The notes below the pieces were generated by a model. It saw nothing but the letters and a program-made list of their open reading frames with translations, ran no database searches and had not been told where the DNA came from. Of a stretch of 64,000 nucleotides of DNA, positions 9,267-18,372 are shown in pieces. This DNA is from an uncultured Odoribacter sp. (lineage in GTDB: Bacteria; Bacteroidota; Bacteroidia; Bacteroidales; Marinifilaceae). The stretch is from assembly GCA_900541415.1 (NCBI GenBank), contig UQJP01000007.1, forward strand, positions 68,094 through 132,093, in the 5' to 3' direction. The translations under genes and the position numbers were made by a program. The stretch's first letter is position 1. Each line of letters begins with the position of its first letter.

Positions 9267-10691
9267 TTATTTTTTCTTATAAAACTTATGCGGCCGAATC
9301 ATCAGTTCGGGTTTCAGGAGTTCGTCCAATTCCGCCTTTGTCAGCAAACCCTCTTCCAAAACCAAATCGTATACACTGCGATTCTCCTTTAAAGCCCGTT
9401 TGGCGATGCGGGAAGAATTTTCATAGCCCAAAGTGGGATTCAACGCCGTTACGATTCCAATGCTGTTCAGCACCATTTCCCGGCAATGTTCTTCGTTCGC
9501 CGTGATACCGTCGATACACAGCACCCTCAAACGCTCCATTCCCTTTTGTAACATCTTAATAGAGCTGAATATGGCATGCACCATGATTGGTTCCATCACA
9601 TTCAACTGCAATTGCCCGGCTTCTGCGGCAAATGTCACGGTCAGATCGTTACCGATGATGCGGTAGCAAATCTGGTTCACCACTTCGGGAATCACCGGAT
9701 TCACTTTACCCGGCATAATTGAAGATCCCGGCTGCATGGGCGGCAGGTTAATTTCGTTCAATCCGCAACGCGGGCCGCTGGACAGCAAACGCAGATCGTT
9801 GCAAATTTTAGAAAGCTTCACAGCCATACGTTTTAAAGCGGAAGAATACATCACCGAAGACCCGGCATCGGGAGTAGCTTCGATCAGGTTAGAAGCCAGC
9901 ACAAATTCCTGTCCGGTAATGATCCGCAGATTTTTAATACATTTCGCAGAATATTCAGGTTCGGAATTGATCCCTGTTCCAATGGCGGTCGCTCCCATGT
10001 TCACTTCCAGAAACAATTTCGCCATTTGATTCAAACGGTCGATCTCCTCCTCCAAAGTCGCGGCAAACGCCTCAAATTCCTGTCCCAATGTCATAGGCAC
10101 GGCATCCTGTAACTGGGTGCGCCCCATTTTCAGCACATCCTTAAACTCAATGCCTTTGGCGCGGAACGCATGAATCAATAATTTCAATTCCGCGATCAAT
10201 TCTTCATTCATAAAAATAAACGCCAGCTTAAAAGAAGTGGGATAAGCGTCATTGGTCGATTGCGACAAATTCACATCGTTATTCGGATGGCAATACTGAT
10301 ATTCTCCCTTCTGGTGTCCCATAAGCTCGAGAGCGCGGTTAGCCACCACCTCGTTTATATTCATATTAGTTGAAGTCCCTGCACCTCCCTGCACCAAATC
10401 CACCGGAAACTGATCGGCAAGCTTTCCGTCGATAATTTCCTCACAAGCCTTTGTAATAGCCTCTGCCTTGTCCTCCGGCAATATATCCAGCTCGCGGTTT
10501 GCTTTGGCAGCAGCCCATTTCACCATAGCCAGCGCCTTCACATAGTTCGGATAATCCCCGATGGTGATCCCGCTGATATTGTGAAAATTTTCAATTCCCC
10601 TTAAAGTCTGAATTCCATAATAAGCATCTGCCGGAACTTCTTTTTCTCCTAACAGATCGTGTTCCATACGTGTTTTCATAATATTGCCCAT
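9267..10691 (-). CDS. aspA: aspartate ammonia-lyase
   Basis: Converts L-aspartate to fumarate and ammonia, feeding the anaerobic fumarate-succinate route. The N-terminal EHDLLGEKEVPADAYYGIQT is the aspartase form of the fumarase/aspartase superfamily. The substrate motif GAGTSTNMNINEV and the catalytic SS-loop signature GSSIMPGKVNP (from G322, serines 323-324) are intact. The 474-residue length is normal. The start could equally be ATG 10679 (MKTRMEHDL), which aligns better with relatives; I give the longer form. It is monocistronic, with a possible -7 box 134 bases upstream. Confidence 0.95.
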   Translation of the reverse strand: MGNIMKTRMEHDLLGEKEVPADAYYGIQTLRGIENFHNISGITIGDYPNYVKALAMVKWAAAKANRELDILPEDKAEAITKACEEIIDGKLADQFPVDLVQGGAGTSTNMNINEVVANRALELMGHQKGEYQYCHPNNDVNLSQSTNDAYPTSFKLAFIFMNEELIAELKLLIHAFRAKGIEFKDVLKMGRTQLQDAVPMTLGQEFEAFAATLEEEIDRLNQMAKLFLEVNMGATAIGTGINSEPEYSAKCIKNLRIITGQEFVLASNLIEATPDAGSSVMYSSALKRMAVKLSKICNDLRLLSSGPRCGLNEINLPPMQPGSSIMPGKVNPVIPEVVNQICYRIIGNDLTVTFAAEAGQLQLNVMEPIMVHAIFSSIKMLQKGMERLRVLCIDGITANEEHCREMVLNSIGIVTALNPTLGYENSSRIAKRALKENRSVYDLVLEEGLLTKAELDELLKPELMIRPHKFYKKK

Positions 10692-11138
10692 TTAATTCTT
10701 TTTGATACGCCTGACCGAAAGCCAATGTTTCAAGTTGTTTCAATTATCAAGCAAAAGCGGTCTTTTTAACTGTATTCTTTAACCTATATCTTAAAAATAC
10801 CAACCATTCAGGTTACGAACTATCCAAAGATAAAAAAGAAAACAGGATTAAACGCAACAAATCTTTCAAGAAAAATTCACCGGATCGCCGGGGCAATTGC
10901 AAGAATAACAACCACCTGCGCAAACGATAACGAAATTTTAACACAAATAACCTTTCTTTAGGCAGGAAAAGCCGCAAATGTCCCCCGTTTTCAAGCCACC
11001 ACCACACGATTCCGTTCCACAAAACAGAGGTTTAAAAACAAAAATGGAAAAGCAATCTTAACGGATCACTTTTCCACGATAGATCAGGCGGGACGCGCCC
11101 CCTGTTTATTTATTCCTGCTTCCCGGAAAGCGGGAGCA
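10692..11138. other. intergenic region upstream of aspA
   Basis: 447 bases between aspA and the DUF4494 gene, both on minus. A frame of 69 residues at 10813-11022 (minus) is Leu/Arg-rich, has no relatives I recognise and overlaps the putative aspA promoter, so I do not call it. Short GC hairpins near 11087-11138 may end the DUF4494 transcript. Confidence 0.4.
10825..10832 (-). promoter_or_regulatory. possible aspA -7 box
   Basis: TATCTTTG on the minus strand fits TAnnTTTG exactly, but no good TTTG lies 19-21 bases upstream. If used, aspA has a leader of about 130 bases. Confidence 0.35.
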
Positions 11139-11648
11139 TTACATTTCCGGCTCGGCTTCTTCGTCTTCTTTTTTCAACGGCTTTAAATTAGCAGGGATTT
11201 CTTCCTCACCTTCCGAAAAATAAGGAAATACATCCATAAACTGCGTATCGGCCACATTGCAGATCTCATAAGGAACGACAAACGTGGAAAGGCTTTTTTC
11301 CAGATTTTCCAATGCACGGTTTATGTTCGCAGCCGCCACCAAATAATACTGGTAGCTGGATTTTTCCTTACCGCTTACCTCGTCGGCATCGATAATAGCG
11401 ATTTTTGCCTTATACCAGCGATCGTCCGTTTCATCGTCCGACGGAACCAACTCTGTTATATTCGATTTTTTTAAGCTGCTGATATAATAATCGCCTTTAA
11501 TCACCGATTCCATTTCGTGCATGATACGGCTTTCCGCCTCTGTATACGACAATGCGTCCAACAGATAAGCTTCATTCACCTTTTTCTCTCTCCCGTCTTC
11601 ATTCACCTTTACATATTTCACCTTCGCTTCAAACCAGTTTGCTGTCAT
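11139..11648 (-). CDS. DUF4494 domain protein
   Basis: A 169-residue cytoplasmic protein (no signal or membrane segment) that begins NWFEAKVKYVKVNEDG and matches DUF4494, a Bacteroidetes family of unknown function. It contains a central WYKAKIAIIDADEVSGKEK strand-turn-strand repeating the N-terminal pattern, which suggests two copies of one small fold. The C-terminus is acidic (KKEDEEAEPEM). It is 297 bases downstream of the DUF3467 gene and has its own -7 box, so it is probably a separate transcript. Confidence 0.85.
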   Translation of the reverse strand: MTANWFEAKVKYVKVNEDGREKKVNEAYLLDALSYTEAESRIMHEMESVIKGDYYISSLKKSNITELVPSDDETDDRWYKAKIAIIDADEVSGKEKSSYQYYLVAAANINRALENLEKSLSTFVVPYEICNVADTQFMDVFPYFSEGEEEIPANLKPLKKEDEEAEPEM

Positions 11649-11735
11649 TTCAATCTTTTGTTTTAGTCATTTATAATAGTCACACGTCTCACACCCACAC
11701 AGTTACCTCTCTATCCCCGCACTGTCCAGGCATAG

Positions 11736-11743
11736 CAAAGATA
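11736..11743 (-). promoter_or_regulatory. -7 box upstream of DUF4494 gene
   Basis: TATCTTTG on the minus strand, a full match to the -7 consensus, about 88 bases upstream of ATG 11648. The -33 position is poor. Confidence 0.4.
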
Positions 11744-11786
11744 ATACAAATATCAGCTTTACGCACCGCATTTCCACCTAAAATCA

Positions 11787-11828
11787 CAGGAAGGTAAGCT
11801 CCAATCTTCCTGGAATCTTACCTTCCTG
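11787..11828 (-). terminator. terminator after DUF3467 gene
   Basis: Perfect 12-bp inverted repeat CAGGAAGGTAAG / CTTACCTTCCTG with an 18-base loop. On the minus strand it is followed by TGATTTTAGG. It lies about 120 bases past the DUF3467 stop and before the next promoter. Confidence 0.65.
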
Positions 11829-11945
11829 CTATGTTATTCTCCGCTCCCCGGGAACAATTTCAATTTTCCCGCCGCACGATTCTTATCCGGCGCAAGAATA
11901 TCGATTTTCTCTCCCCTTTTCCTATTTTTCACCGGAACAACAGGC

Positions 11946-12257
11946 TTATGCCTGCCCTTTAGGCTCAATATCGATCGGGAACATCTGTCCGGCAGGCCCT
12001 CCTTCCGGCATACGGATCGTGCCGTTGCTCTGCTCGAATTTACGGATATTGTCTTGCAACGCCAGCATAAGGCGTTTTGCATGTTCGGGGGTCAATATGA
12101 TCCTGCTCTTCACTTCCGCTTTGGGGACTCCAGGCATAATCCGCACAAAATCCACAATAAATTCTGAAGTAGAATGAGAAATAATAGCCAGATTGGCATA
12201 AGTTCCCTGAGCCACCTCGTGGTTCAACTCTATGTCTAATTGTTGTTTTTCTTCCAT
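11946..12257 (-). CDS. DUF3467 domain protein
   Basis: A 103-residue protein matching DUF3467: NHEVAQGTYANLAIISHSTSEFIVDFVRIMPG, then KSRIILTPEHAKRLMLALQDNI. These small cytoplasmic proteins are widespread in Bacteroidetes; function unknown. I chose ATG 12257 (MEEKQQLD) over 12275 because the -7 box at 12281-12288 would start the transcript at about 12274, inside the longer frame. Confidence 0.88.
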   Translation of the reverse strand: MEEKQQLDIELNHEVAQGTYANLAIISHSTSEFIVDFVRIMPGVPKAEVKSRIILTPEHAKRLMLALQDNIRKFEQSNGTIRMPEGGPAGQMFPIDIEPKGQA

Positions 12258-12280
12258 TTTATTTCTTATTATCATTTGAA

Positions 12281-12288
12281 CAAAAATA
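12281..12288 (-). promoter_or_regulatory. -7 box of DUF3467 gene
   Basis: TATTTTTG on the minus strand matches TAnnTTTG. Expected start is about 12274, which favours ATG 12257 for the gene. No clear -33 element. Confidence 0.45.
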
Positions 12289-12377
12289 GGGAATTTTTAG
12301 TCAATCCAGAACAACATATTTCAATACTTTATAAAATTCCTCATTTTTTCAAAAGACAGGCATCCCCCCTTTTCCGA

Positions 12378-13280
12378 TTATTTCCTGAAAGGGAAAACAG
12401 CAGAAATATTTCCAACTTCCCCGGTATGTCCCAACTGCCACACCACACGGTTGCGTTCATCGACCTCCAAGAGCCTGGGTTGCATTTTATCCCTGCTATG
12501 ACCGTTCCAATTCGCCACCAACCTGTGCCCGTTTGCATAAGGGCACACTTCCGCCACGAAAAGCAAAGAAATTCCCGGAAGACTATCGGAATGAACCGTA
12601 TGGACAACCGTTCCCCGCCGGGAATCGATTTCCACCCATTTATGAGCATCGCCGCAGCCGACCAGCCAAATTCCCCCACGCAACAACTTCACGGAAAACA
12701 AATTTCCTCCGGCTTTCACCCGTTTCAAAATTTTTCCTTCCCGGTTTATTTCCACCACATCCCCGCACCCAAAAAGCGGGATAATATATGTATTTCGTTT
12801 CGTTTTAAGTATCTGCCGGAATTGATTATGCACCCTGCTGATTCCGGTTTCGAACGTAAATTCGTCCGTCACGTCCCCTTTCGCGTCCAATTCGACAATA
12901 CGGGCCGGATTCCCGCATATTCCCAGCAGGTAGTGTCCCCGGGAAAGTTCTGTTGCGGTGAACAGCTCCTCGCCCGCACCCACCTTATAATCCCAAACAA
13001 CCTTTTGCTCCCAGGTCACCAATCGGGCACCTCCGGTATAGGCATACAAAATCTCATTTCCCCGGGTCAACTCCACATCGTTGCAATCGTCCCCACGGTT
13101 CAGGTAATGCACCCATTCCAACTGCCGGGTTTGCTTATCCATCACAGCTATCCTATCCCATCCGCATCCGGCAATCAAAATTTTTTCCGCCTTATTTTTC
13201 CCGGCAGGCTTTCCCTGTGCCCGGGGCACACAAAATCCACTCCCTAAACAAAGGGCGACACAAAAAAACAACCACCTCAT
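12378..13280 (-). CDS. secreted PQQ-like beta-propeller protein
   Basis: A 300-residue protein with an N-terminal signal peptide (~1-23) followed by repeated beta-propeller blades. Blades show the pattern I-L-I-A-G-C-G...V-x-x-x-D/E (ILIAGCGWDRIAVMD, LLGICGNPARIVELD, IIPLFGCGDVVEIN, WLVGCGDAHKWVEID), typical of PQQ-like or NHL-like propellers in which the outer strand ends in Asp/Asn. It starts two bases after the TAG stop of the upstream HzsA-like gene (TAGGCATG), so translation is almost certainly coupled and the two proteins probably act together outside the cytoplasm. No catalytic motif is visible. Confidence 0.8.
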   Translation of the reverse strand: MRWLFFCVALCLGSGFCVPRAQGKPAGKNKAEKILIAGCGWDRIAVMDKQTRQLEWVHYLNRGDDCNDVELTRGNEILYAYTGGARLVTWEQKVVWDYKVGAGEELFTATELSRGHYLLGICGNPARIVELDAKGDVTDEFTFETGISRVHNQFRQILKTKRNTYIIPLFGCGDVVEINREGKILKRVKAGGNLFSVKLLRGGIWLVGCGDAHKWVEIDSRRGTVVHTVHSDSLPGISLLFVAEVCPYANGHRLVANWNGHSRDKMQPRLLEVDERNRVVWQLGHTGEVGNISAVFPFRK

Positions 13281-13282
13281 GC

Positions 13283-16200
13283 CTATTCCTCCATGATAAC
13301 CCGGAAGCCCACGTTAAACACCTTCTGATAGTCCCGGTAAGGCTGCCGGAAAGAAGAAGTTGCGCGGAACGGACGGTCATACCACGACCCGCCCCGGGTA
13401 ACCCGCATTCCTTTCGCTTCCAAATCATTCCGCCCGTCATTGTCCCGGTAAGGATAAGGGGCATAAGCCGAACGCGTCCACTCCGCCACATTACCGTGCA
13501 TATCGTATAAATCCCAGGGATTGGGACGGTAACGCCCCACAGGCTCCGAAACAAAACCGCCGTCGTCATACAGGGTGTCCCGGGGAATCCAGTCGTCGTA
13601 CTGATTCGGACGATCCAGTATTTTCGCACTCTCATAGAATTTAAACGCCGTACACGCTGCAAAATCCCTCAAACGAATATCGCCCAGATTGGCAAAATAA
13701 GAAAAATCACTTCCCGCTTCCCCGAAATAGAAAGGGGTTGCACTACCTGCCCGGCAGGCCCATTCCCATTGCGCCTCCGTAGGCAAAGTAAACTTCTTTC
13801 CCGTTTTTTCAGATAGCCAGGCACAAAACGCCATGGCCTCCTGCCAGGAAATACGCACCACGGGCTGTTCCGGCTTGTTTAGGGAATAGCCCTTTCTTCC
13901 GAACTGGTAGCCGTGGCGATGTTCTTCCCGGCTATCGTGCTCCGGATCGAACAAAGCATAGAGCTCGTTCGTCACCTCGAAACGCGCCATCCAGAAAGGT
14001 TTCTCGATCTCCGTACGGGTCACGGGCATTTCATCCGCAGCACGTCCGCTCCCCATTAAAAACTCTCCGGCAGGGATTTTCACCAATTGTATCGACAATT
14101 TATCACCGACGGGAATTTCCATCTGGTAGTTCCGGTTACCCCCCATTTGCCTGTTATGTGCCCCGTAGGCCTGATTCACTCCTCCCACAGGATTATAGAA
14201 AGGCCAGCCGGATAATTGTTTCTCACCCGCATCCACGCTCTGTGCGGCAGGAAGCTCCGCCACAATATCCGTTTTCAACTCAGGTAAATACTCATAATCG
14301 ATTTCCGGAGCACCCAGCATTTCGGCATACGCCTTTTTCAATTCCACCCACTTCCGGGCTTTATCATATTCCGGAATATCGGAACGCCGCCCGTGAAAAG
14401 GAGCATTGAAATCAATCCAGCAGGCCAAACGTTCTATTTCCTCCGGAGAAAGCCTGACATTGTGATGCCCTTTGTTCAGCATCCGCATCAACTCCGTTTG
14501 GTCGGCATGTACATCCATCGGCACAAGCATGTGAATGTCGCTTTCGATTCCCGGACGGCGCACATAGCGGTGCAGATTGGCATACGACAGCGTGAAATGT
14601 CCGCCATAGCTCGTCCCCGCCCTTCCGGAAATACCGGATCGCCAATCTTTTATCCAACGGTCGCCCTTCAGGTAAGGAAGTTCCGGATGATTCTCATTGT
14701 GGCAGGCCACACAGGCCCGATCCAACACGGGCTGCACCTCATGCCGGAAACTAAAACCACGCTCTTTCCCCAACCACGGTTTTATAGGCTGCGGCTGTTT
14801 CCTGGAAGCGATCCGCACCTGCGGCTGAGGCACGCTCCTGCGGTCTTCGTGGCATCCCAGGCACGATAAAGTTTCGCCCGGCATAGCGGTGAACCAGCTA
14901 CGCATCAATTGCAGCGCCTTCCCCTCCTCGTCCAGCGGCTGTATGAATATCGGGACATTGGCAGGCACGGAAAACATCACCGAACCGTCTTCTTCCACAT
15001 CCACCGTTCCCAGTATCCGCTTAATATCCCAGGGACCATCCATCCCGATTGTTCCCAGCAAGCCCCCCTGCGTGTAAGGACTGAAATGATAAGAACCTAT
15101 CCTCAGTTTTTTTACCGCCCCTTTGGGAATACCTTTCAAGCCGTCGCCGAAATATACATCCTGTAAATAGATGGTAGCCTGCTTTTCTCCCTCGACAACA
15201 CGATTAGGAATGACCGGAGGAAGTTTCCGGGCTTCAAGCACCTGCGGCTCCAATAGGGCACACCCCTCCTCTTCTGAAATCAGTGTCATATTATTGAACA
15301 CATCCACCAAATACAATCCCCACAAAGAAGCCGGAGTGAGTTTGGCCGAAACCAAAAAATAAGTGTCGTTCAACGGATAAGGATGCAGGAACTGCGGCCA
15401 TATCCCGTCGGGCAACCGATCCCTCACCACAGGTAATACTTTTTCTCCCCGCCGGGGTATTTCCGCCACAACTCCGTCCGCCTCTTTATTACCGACAACC
15501 GGATCGAACACCATCAAACGCCCGCTACGCGACACGCTGTGATGTCCTCCCACAACTCCGACAAACGCACTTCCCTTGCCGGGAATCGGACGGGCACCGA
15601 AAAGAGCCGTAGGAAAATAAGAATTCGAACCATAGAGAGCCTGTTGCGTCGTGCCGTCAGGATTCATGGTAAATATAATACGCGAGTTCGAATGGGGAAT
15701 ATCCGCATACTCCCAGCGCTGATACATCACCTGTCCGTTATTGGTGATCACGGGTTCCCAATTGCTGTCCTGGTCATAGGTCAACTGGCGGGTTTTCCCC
15801 GTTTCCGGATCGAAAAGAAACAAGCCGCACATCTTATTGCCGCCATTCGTACAAGGCAAACCTAAAAATGTAGCTGTCGCACAAAATATGATTTTACCGT
15901 CCGGTGTATAGCACCCGTCAAAACTGTCAAAATCCTTGTAGCTTTCAGGGGTTACCTGCCGGGTTTCTCCGGTTTTCAAATTCAATTCGAACAAATGCCA
16001 GCGATCGTTCGTCCCGATAGAAGAATATAACACCTTCTCCCCGTCAAAATGTACCTCCGGGTCGGAAACAATCGTCCCCTCTTCCGGCTTATAAAGCACC
16101 CGGGTACTCCATTTTCCCGATTTACATGCCAATTCAATGAACTCATTGTCCCATCCTTTACGCGGATTCCCGATCTCCGAATTATTTTGGAAATTCGAAG

Positions 16201-17353
16201 GAGCAACCCCCAGAGAACCGCTCATGTTCCGGCGGGCACGATCCCCGAAATGCCTCCGGGTAGCCATGATCCTCTTATCACGCAACAAAGGATTTGCCAA
16301 AAGCATGTCCTGAGCCGTTTCAAACACCTTGTTCAAGCGTTCTCCGGCTTCCCGGTTTCCACTATATAATTCCCGGCGGGCAGCTTGTATCTCCTGCCCG
16401 AAGCCGAGCATAAACTTTTCATACCGGGCCGCCTCGAAACCGGGTATTTTTTTCATATCGGCATAAGCCAATTTCACGGCTTCCACATCGAAAAAACATA
16501 ATTTTTCCTGTATTTCCAACACCCGGGCTACCTCCTGGAATAAATTCAAATAAGCCTTCATCCGAATTTCAGACGAACGTTCCCTACCGATTTTTTCCAG
16601 TTTTTCCAGGAAAAAAGCAGGTTCATCCAACTGCCTGATGAGTTTTTCCGCAATTTCCTGTTCGATGCGGGCATCAGACGTCCCCAGCCACTCATCGGCA
16701 GCAACGCCTGCCAGCTCCAAAACAGCATGGGTCTCCACAGGATATTCTTGTTTCAGGCCATCGAGCAAAGTACGGCTGGAAAAACGGTTGACCTGGAAAA
16801 CCACACTCCCGGCGGTAGCGACATCGTCGATACCGATCACCGCTTCCAGCTTTTTAAATTGCTTGTCCAAGGCAAAATGCAACTCTCCGGGAGCATGTAC
16901 GGCAATCCCCCTATCGTAGACTTTTCCCCTTAATTTTATTTTTCCGCCTACCACACTACGGTTTCTGCTCACACGCCCATACCCGGCCTTTTCATATTCG
17001 GTTTTCAATTCATCCAGCCAAACCGTTTTACCCTGTATATCCGTCAAACGGGCATCCGCCCATTCCGACTGGTCATAGGAATTACCGTCCCCAGCATCCA
17101 ATGTATACAGAATAAGATCGTCCCAACCCGTTACGTCGATAGATATTTTTACCACCGGCATATCAGGTTTCAGGACTTGCGACCGGAACGCCACACCCCC
17201 CTGCCTGTTCATCTTTTGGGCACTACGTTTTGCGGCGGCCACCGCTTCCGCCCATCCCAAAGATTTCTCGCTTTTTGCCAAACAAGAAACACTTTGCCCC
17301 GTTATCAGGAAGAAGCATAACATGCTCCCCAGGATTTTAGTAAACAGATTCAT
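13283..17353 (-). CDS. NPCBM / propeller / HzsA-like / di-heme / FGE-fold protein (copy 2, complete)
   Basis: A 1356-residue secreted protein. Order of parts: signal peptide (~1-26), NPCBM-like domain (~68-190), helical linker (~210-400), TolB/WD-like propeller (~420-690), HzsA middle-domain-like region (~710-840) ending in CLGCH (C831-H835), a second heme motif CVACH (C881-H885), and a C-terminal FGE/SUMF1 fold (~1085-1355, starting IPAGEFLMGS and ending GGSW...NVGFRV). The stretch after GGSW holds no cysteine, so the two catalytic cysteines of true formylglycine-generating enzyme are absent and sulfatase activation is unlikely. Relatives occur mainly in Planctomycetes and Bacteroidetes. It is a paralog of the gene at the left edge, coupled to the propeller gene, with an IclR gene 42 bases upstream. 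Function unknown. Confidence 0.9.
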   Translation of the reverse strand: MNLFTKILGSMLCFFLITGQSVSCLAKSEKSLGWAEAVAAAKRSAQKMNRQGGVAFRSQVLKPDMPVVKISIDVTGWDDLILYTLDAGDGNSYDQSEWADARLTDIQGKTVWLDELKTEYEKAGYGRVSRNRSVVGGKIKLRGKVYDRGIAVHAPGELHFALDKQFKKLEAVIGIDDVATAGSVVFQVNRFSSRTLLDGLKQEYPVETHAVLELAGVAADEWLGTSDARIEQEIAEKLIRQLDEPAFFLEKLEKIGRERSSEIRMKAYLNLFQEVARVLEIQEKLCFFDVEAVKLAYADMKKIPGFEAARYEKFMLGFGQEIQAARRELYSGNREAGERLNKVFETAQDMLLANPLLRDKRIMATRRHFGDRARRNMSGSLGVAPSNFQNNSEIGNPRKGWDNEFIELACKSGKWSTRVLYKPEEGTIVSDPEVHFDGEKVLYSSIGTNDRWHLFELNLKTGETRQVTPESYKDFDSFDGCYTPDGKIIFCATATFLGLPCTNGGNKMCGLFLFDPETGKTRQLTYDQDSNWEPVITNNGQVMYQRWEYADIPHSNSRIIFTMNPDGTTQQALYGSNSYFPTALFGARPIPGKGSAFVGVVGGHHSVSRSGRLMVFDPVVGNKEADGVVAEIPRRGEKVLPVVRDRLPDGIWPQFLHPYPLNDTYFLVSAKLTPASLWGLYLVDVFNNMTLISEEEGCALLEPQVLEARKLPPVIPNRVVEGEKQATIYLQDVYFGDGLKGIPKGAVKKLRIGSYHFSPYTQGGLLGTIGMDGPWDIKRILGTVDVEEDGSVMFSVPANVPIFIQPLDEEGKALQLMRSWFTAMPGETLSCLGCHEDRRSVPQPQVRIASRKQPQPIKPWLGKERGFSFRHEVQPVLDRACVACHNENHPELPYLKGDRWIKDWRSGISGRAGTSYGGHFTLSYANLHRYVRRPGIESDIHMLVPMDVHADQTELMRMLNKGHHNVRLSPEEIERLACWIDFNAPFHGRRSDIPEYDKARKWVELKKAYAEMLGAPEIDYEYLPELKTDIVAELPAAQSVDAGEKQLSGWPFYNPVGGVNQAYGAHNRQMGGNRNYQMEIPVGDKLSIQLVKIPAGEFLMGSGRAADEMPVTRTEIEKPFWMARFEVTNELYALFDPEHDSREEHRHGYQFGRKGYSLNKPEQPVVRISWQEAMAFCAWLSEKTGKKFTLPTEAQWEWACRAGSATPFYFGEAGSDFSYFANLGDIRLRDFAACTAFKFYESAKILDRPNQYDDWIPRDTLYDDGGFVSEPVGRYRPNPWDLYDMHGNVAEWTRSAYAPYPYRDNDGRNDLEAKGMRVTRGGSWYDRPFRATSSFRQPYRDYQKVFNVGFRVIMEE

Positions 17354-17394
17354 GATCGTTTATTTTATAGTTTATCATTTTTTCAGGTCTGTAT

Positions 17395-18171
17395 TCACTC
17401 CCGGATATATCCCATAATATCGGATATTTTACGGGTCGTGGCAAGCAGCTTCGGAACAACCTGCCCAATCACGTCAGCATCGAAACGCCCGGTAGGCCCG
17501 GAAACCCAGATCGCCCCGCAAGGATTGGAAGTATAATTGAAAATCGGAGCGCCCACACAGGCAACACCTTTCAATTGTTCCTCCGCATCTATCGCATACC
17601 CCGATTGCCGCACTTTTCCCAGCTCCTGCAAAAAAAGCGAAGGGTCGGTAATCGTACGGTCGGTAAACCGCACAAAATCGATGTGCCCCATGTAATAATC
17701 CCGCATCCCCTCCGGCAGGAAAGCAAGAATCGCTTTTCCGGGAGCAGAACAATGCAACTCAAACTCTTTACCGGGCGACAATAAGAATTTAAAATCATAA
17801 AGCCCCTCTGCCTGTTCGATAAAAATACCTTTCTTATCGCCCAATACACCGAAAAACACAGTTTCCTTCACCTGATTCCGCAACTCCCGGAGATTCGGCA
17901 ACACAGCGTCGAGTAACCCATGTTCCCCCACCGTACGAAACCCCATCGTCAGTATTTTACGGGTTAAACGGTAACGCTTATTTTCATCATCATAGCTTAA
18001 ATATCCCAATCTCACTAAAGTATTCAGGATACGGTATGCAGATGTCTGAGATATTTCGGTCGCTATTCTGATTTCCTGCAAGGTCAATCCCTCATTTTTT
18101 CCGGTCAATAGTTCTATTATAGCTATACCCTTTTCAAGATTAGGTACTTTATATCCGTCGTTTGTCTCCAT
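17395..18171 (-). CDS. IclR family transcriptional regulator
   Basis: A 258-residue regulator: winged helix-turn-helix (~8-75; VPNLEKGIAIIELL, then TLQEIRIATEISQTSAYRILNTLVRLGYL) and an IclR effector-binding domain (~85-255; KAILAFLPEGM, GYAIDAEEQLKGVACVGAPIFNY). IclR proteins sense small carboxylate or aromatic metabolites and usually repress neighbouring catabolic genes. It sits 42 bases upstream of the HzsA-like gene on the same strand, so it may be co-transcribed with that pair and control it. Confidence 0.92.
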   Translation of the reverse strand: METNDGYKVPNLEKGIAIIELLTGKNEGLTLQEIRIATEISQTSAYRILNTLVRLGYLSYDDENKRYRLTRKILTMGFRTVGEHGLLDAVLPNLRELRNQVKETVFFGVLGDKKGIFIEQAEGLYDFKFLLSPGKEFELHCSAPGKAILAFLPEGMRDYYMGHIDFVRFTDRTITDPSLFLQELGKVRQSGYAIDAEEQLKGVACVGAPIFNYTSNPCGAIWVSGPTGRFDADVIGQVVPKLLATTRKISDIMGYIRE

Positions 18172-18218
18172 AAGTCAAATTATTTTCTCATTTGGAATAT
18201 CTTTCCATATATGAAAAA

Positions 18219-18249
18219 CAAAAATAATCGTTATTTTGAAACAAACAAT
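18219..18249 (-). promoter_or_regulatory. possible promoter of iclR-type gene
   Basis: On the minus strand ATTG - N19 - TATTTTTG, one base off at the -33 element and a full match at -7. Expected start is about 18212, a leader of some 40 bases. Confidence 0.45.
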
Positions 18250-18372
18250 AAAATCGGGCATAAAAATCGTCCGGTTATGCTTCGGAACGGAATCAAGAAA
18301 GTTAAAATATGTAAAACAATGATTTAGGTACGCAATTTGCATACTACTTTTTATATGTGCAAAAACAAAGCT

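Noticed and set aside
10813..11022. 69-residue minus-strand frame
   Set aside because: Leu/Arg-rich, unlike any family I know, no ribosome binding site, and it overlaps the putative aspA promoter.
11834..12082. 82-residue minus-strand frame
   Set aside because: Out-of-frame overlap with the DUF3467 gene and basic, low-complexity composition.
12240..13247. 335-residue plus-strand frame
   Set aside because: Antisense to the beta-propeller gene, whose signal peptide, blades and coupling to the upstream gene are convincing.
13283..14110. Formylglycine-generating (sulfatase-activating) enzyme
   Set aside because: The C-terminal fold is of that family but lacks both catalytic cysteines after the GGSW motif.
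13283..17353. Hydrazine synthase (anammox) function
   Set aside because: Similarity is limited to the HzsA middle-type region and propeller. The other subunits and anammox genes are absent, and the organism looks like a gut fermenter.
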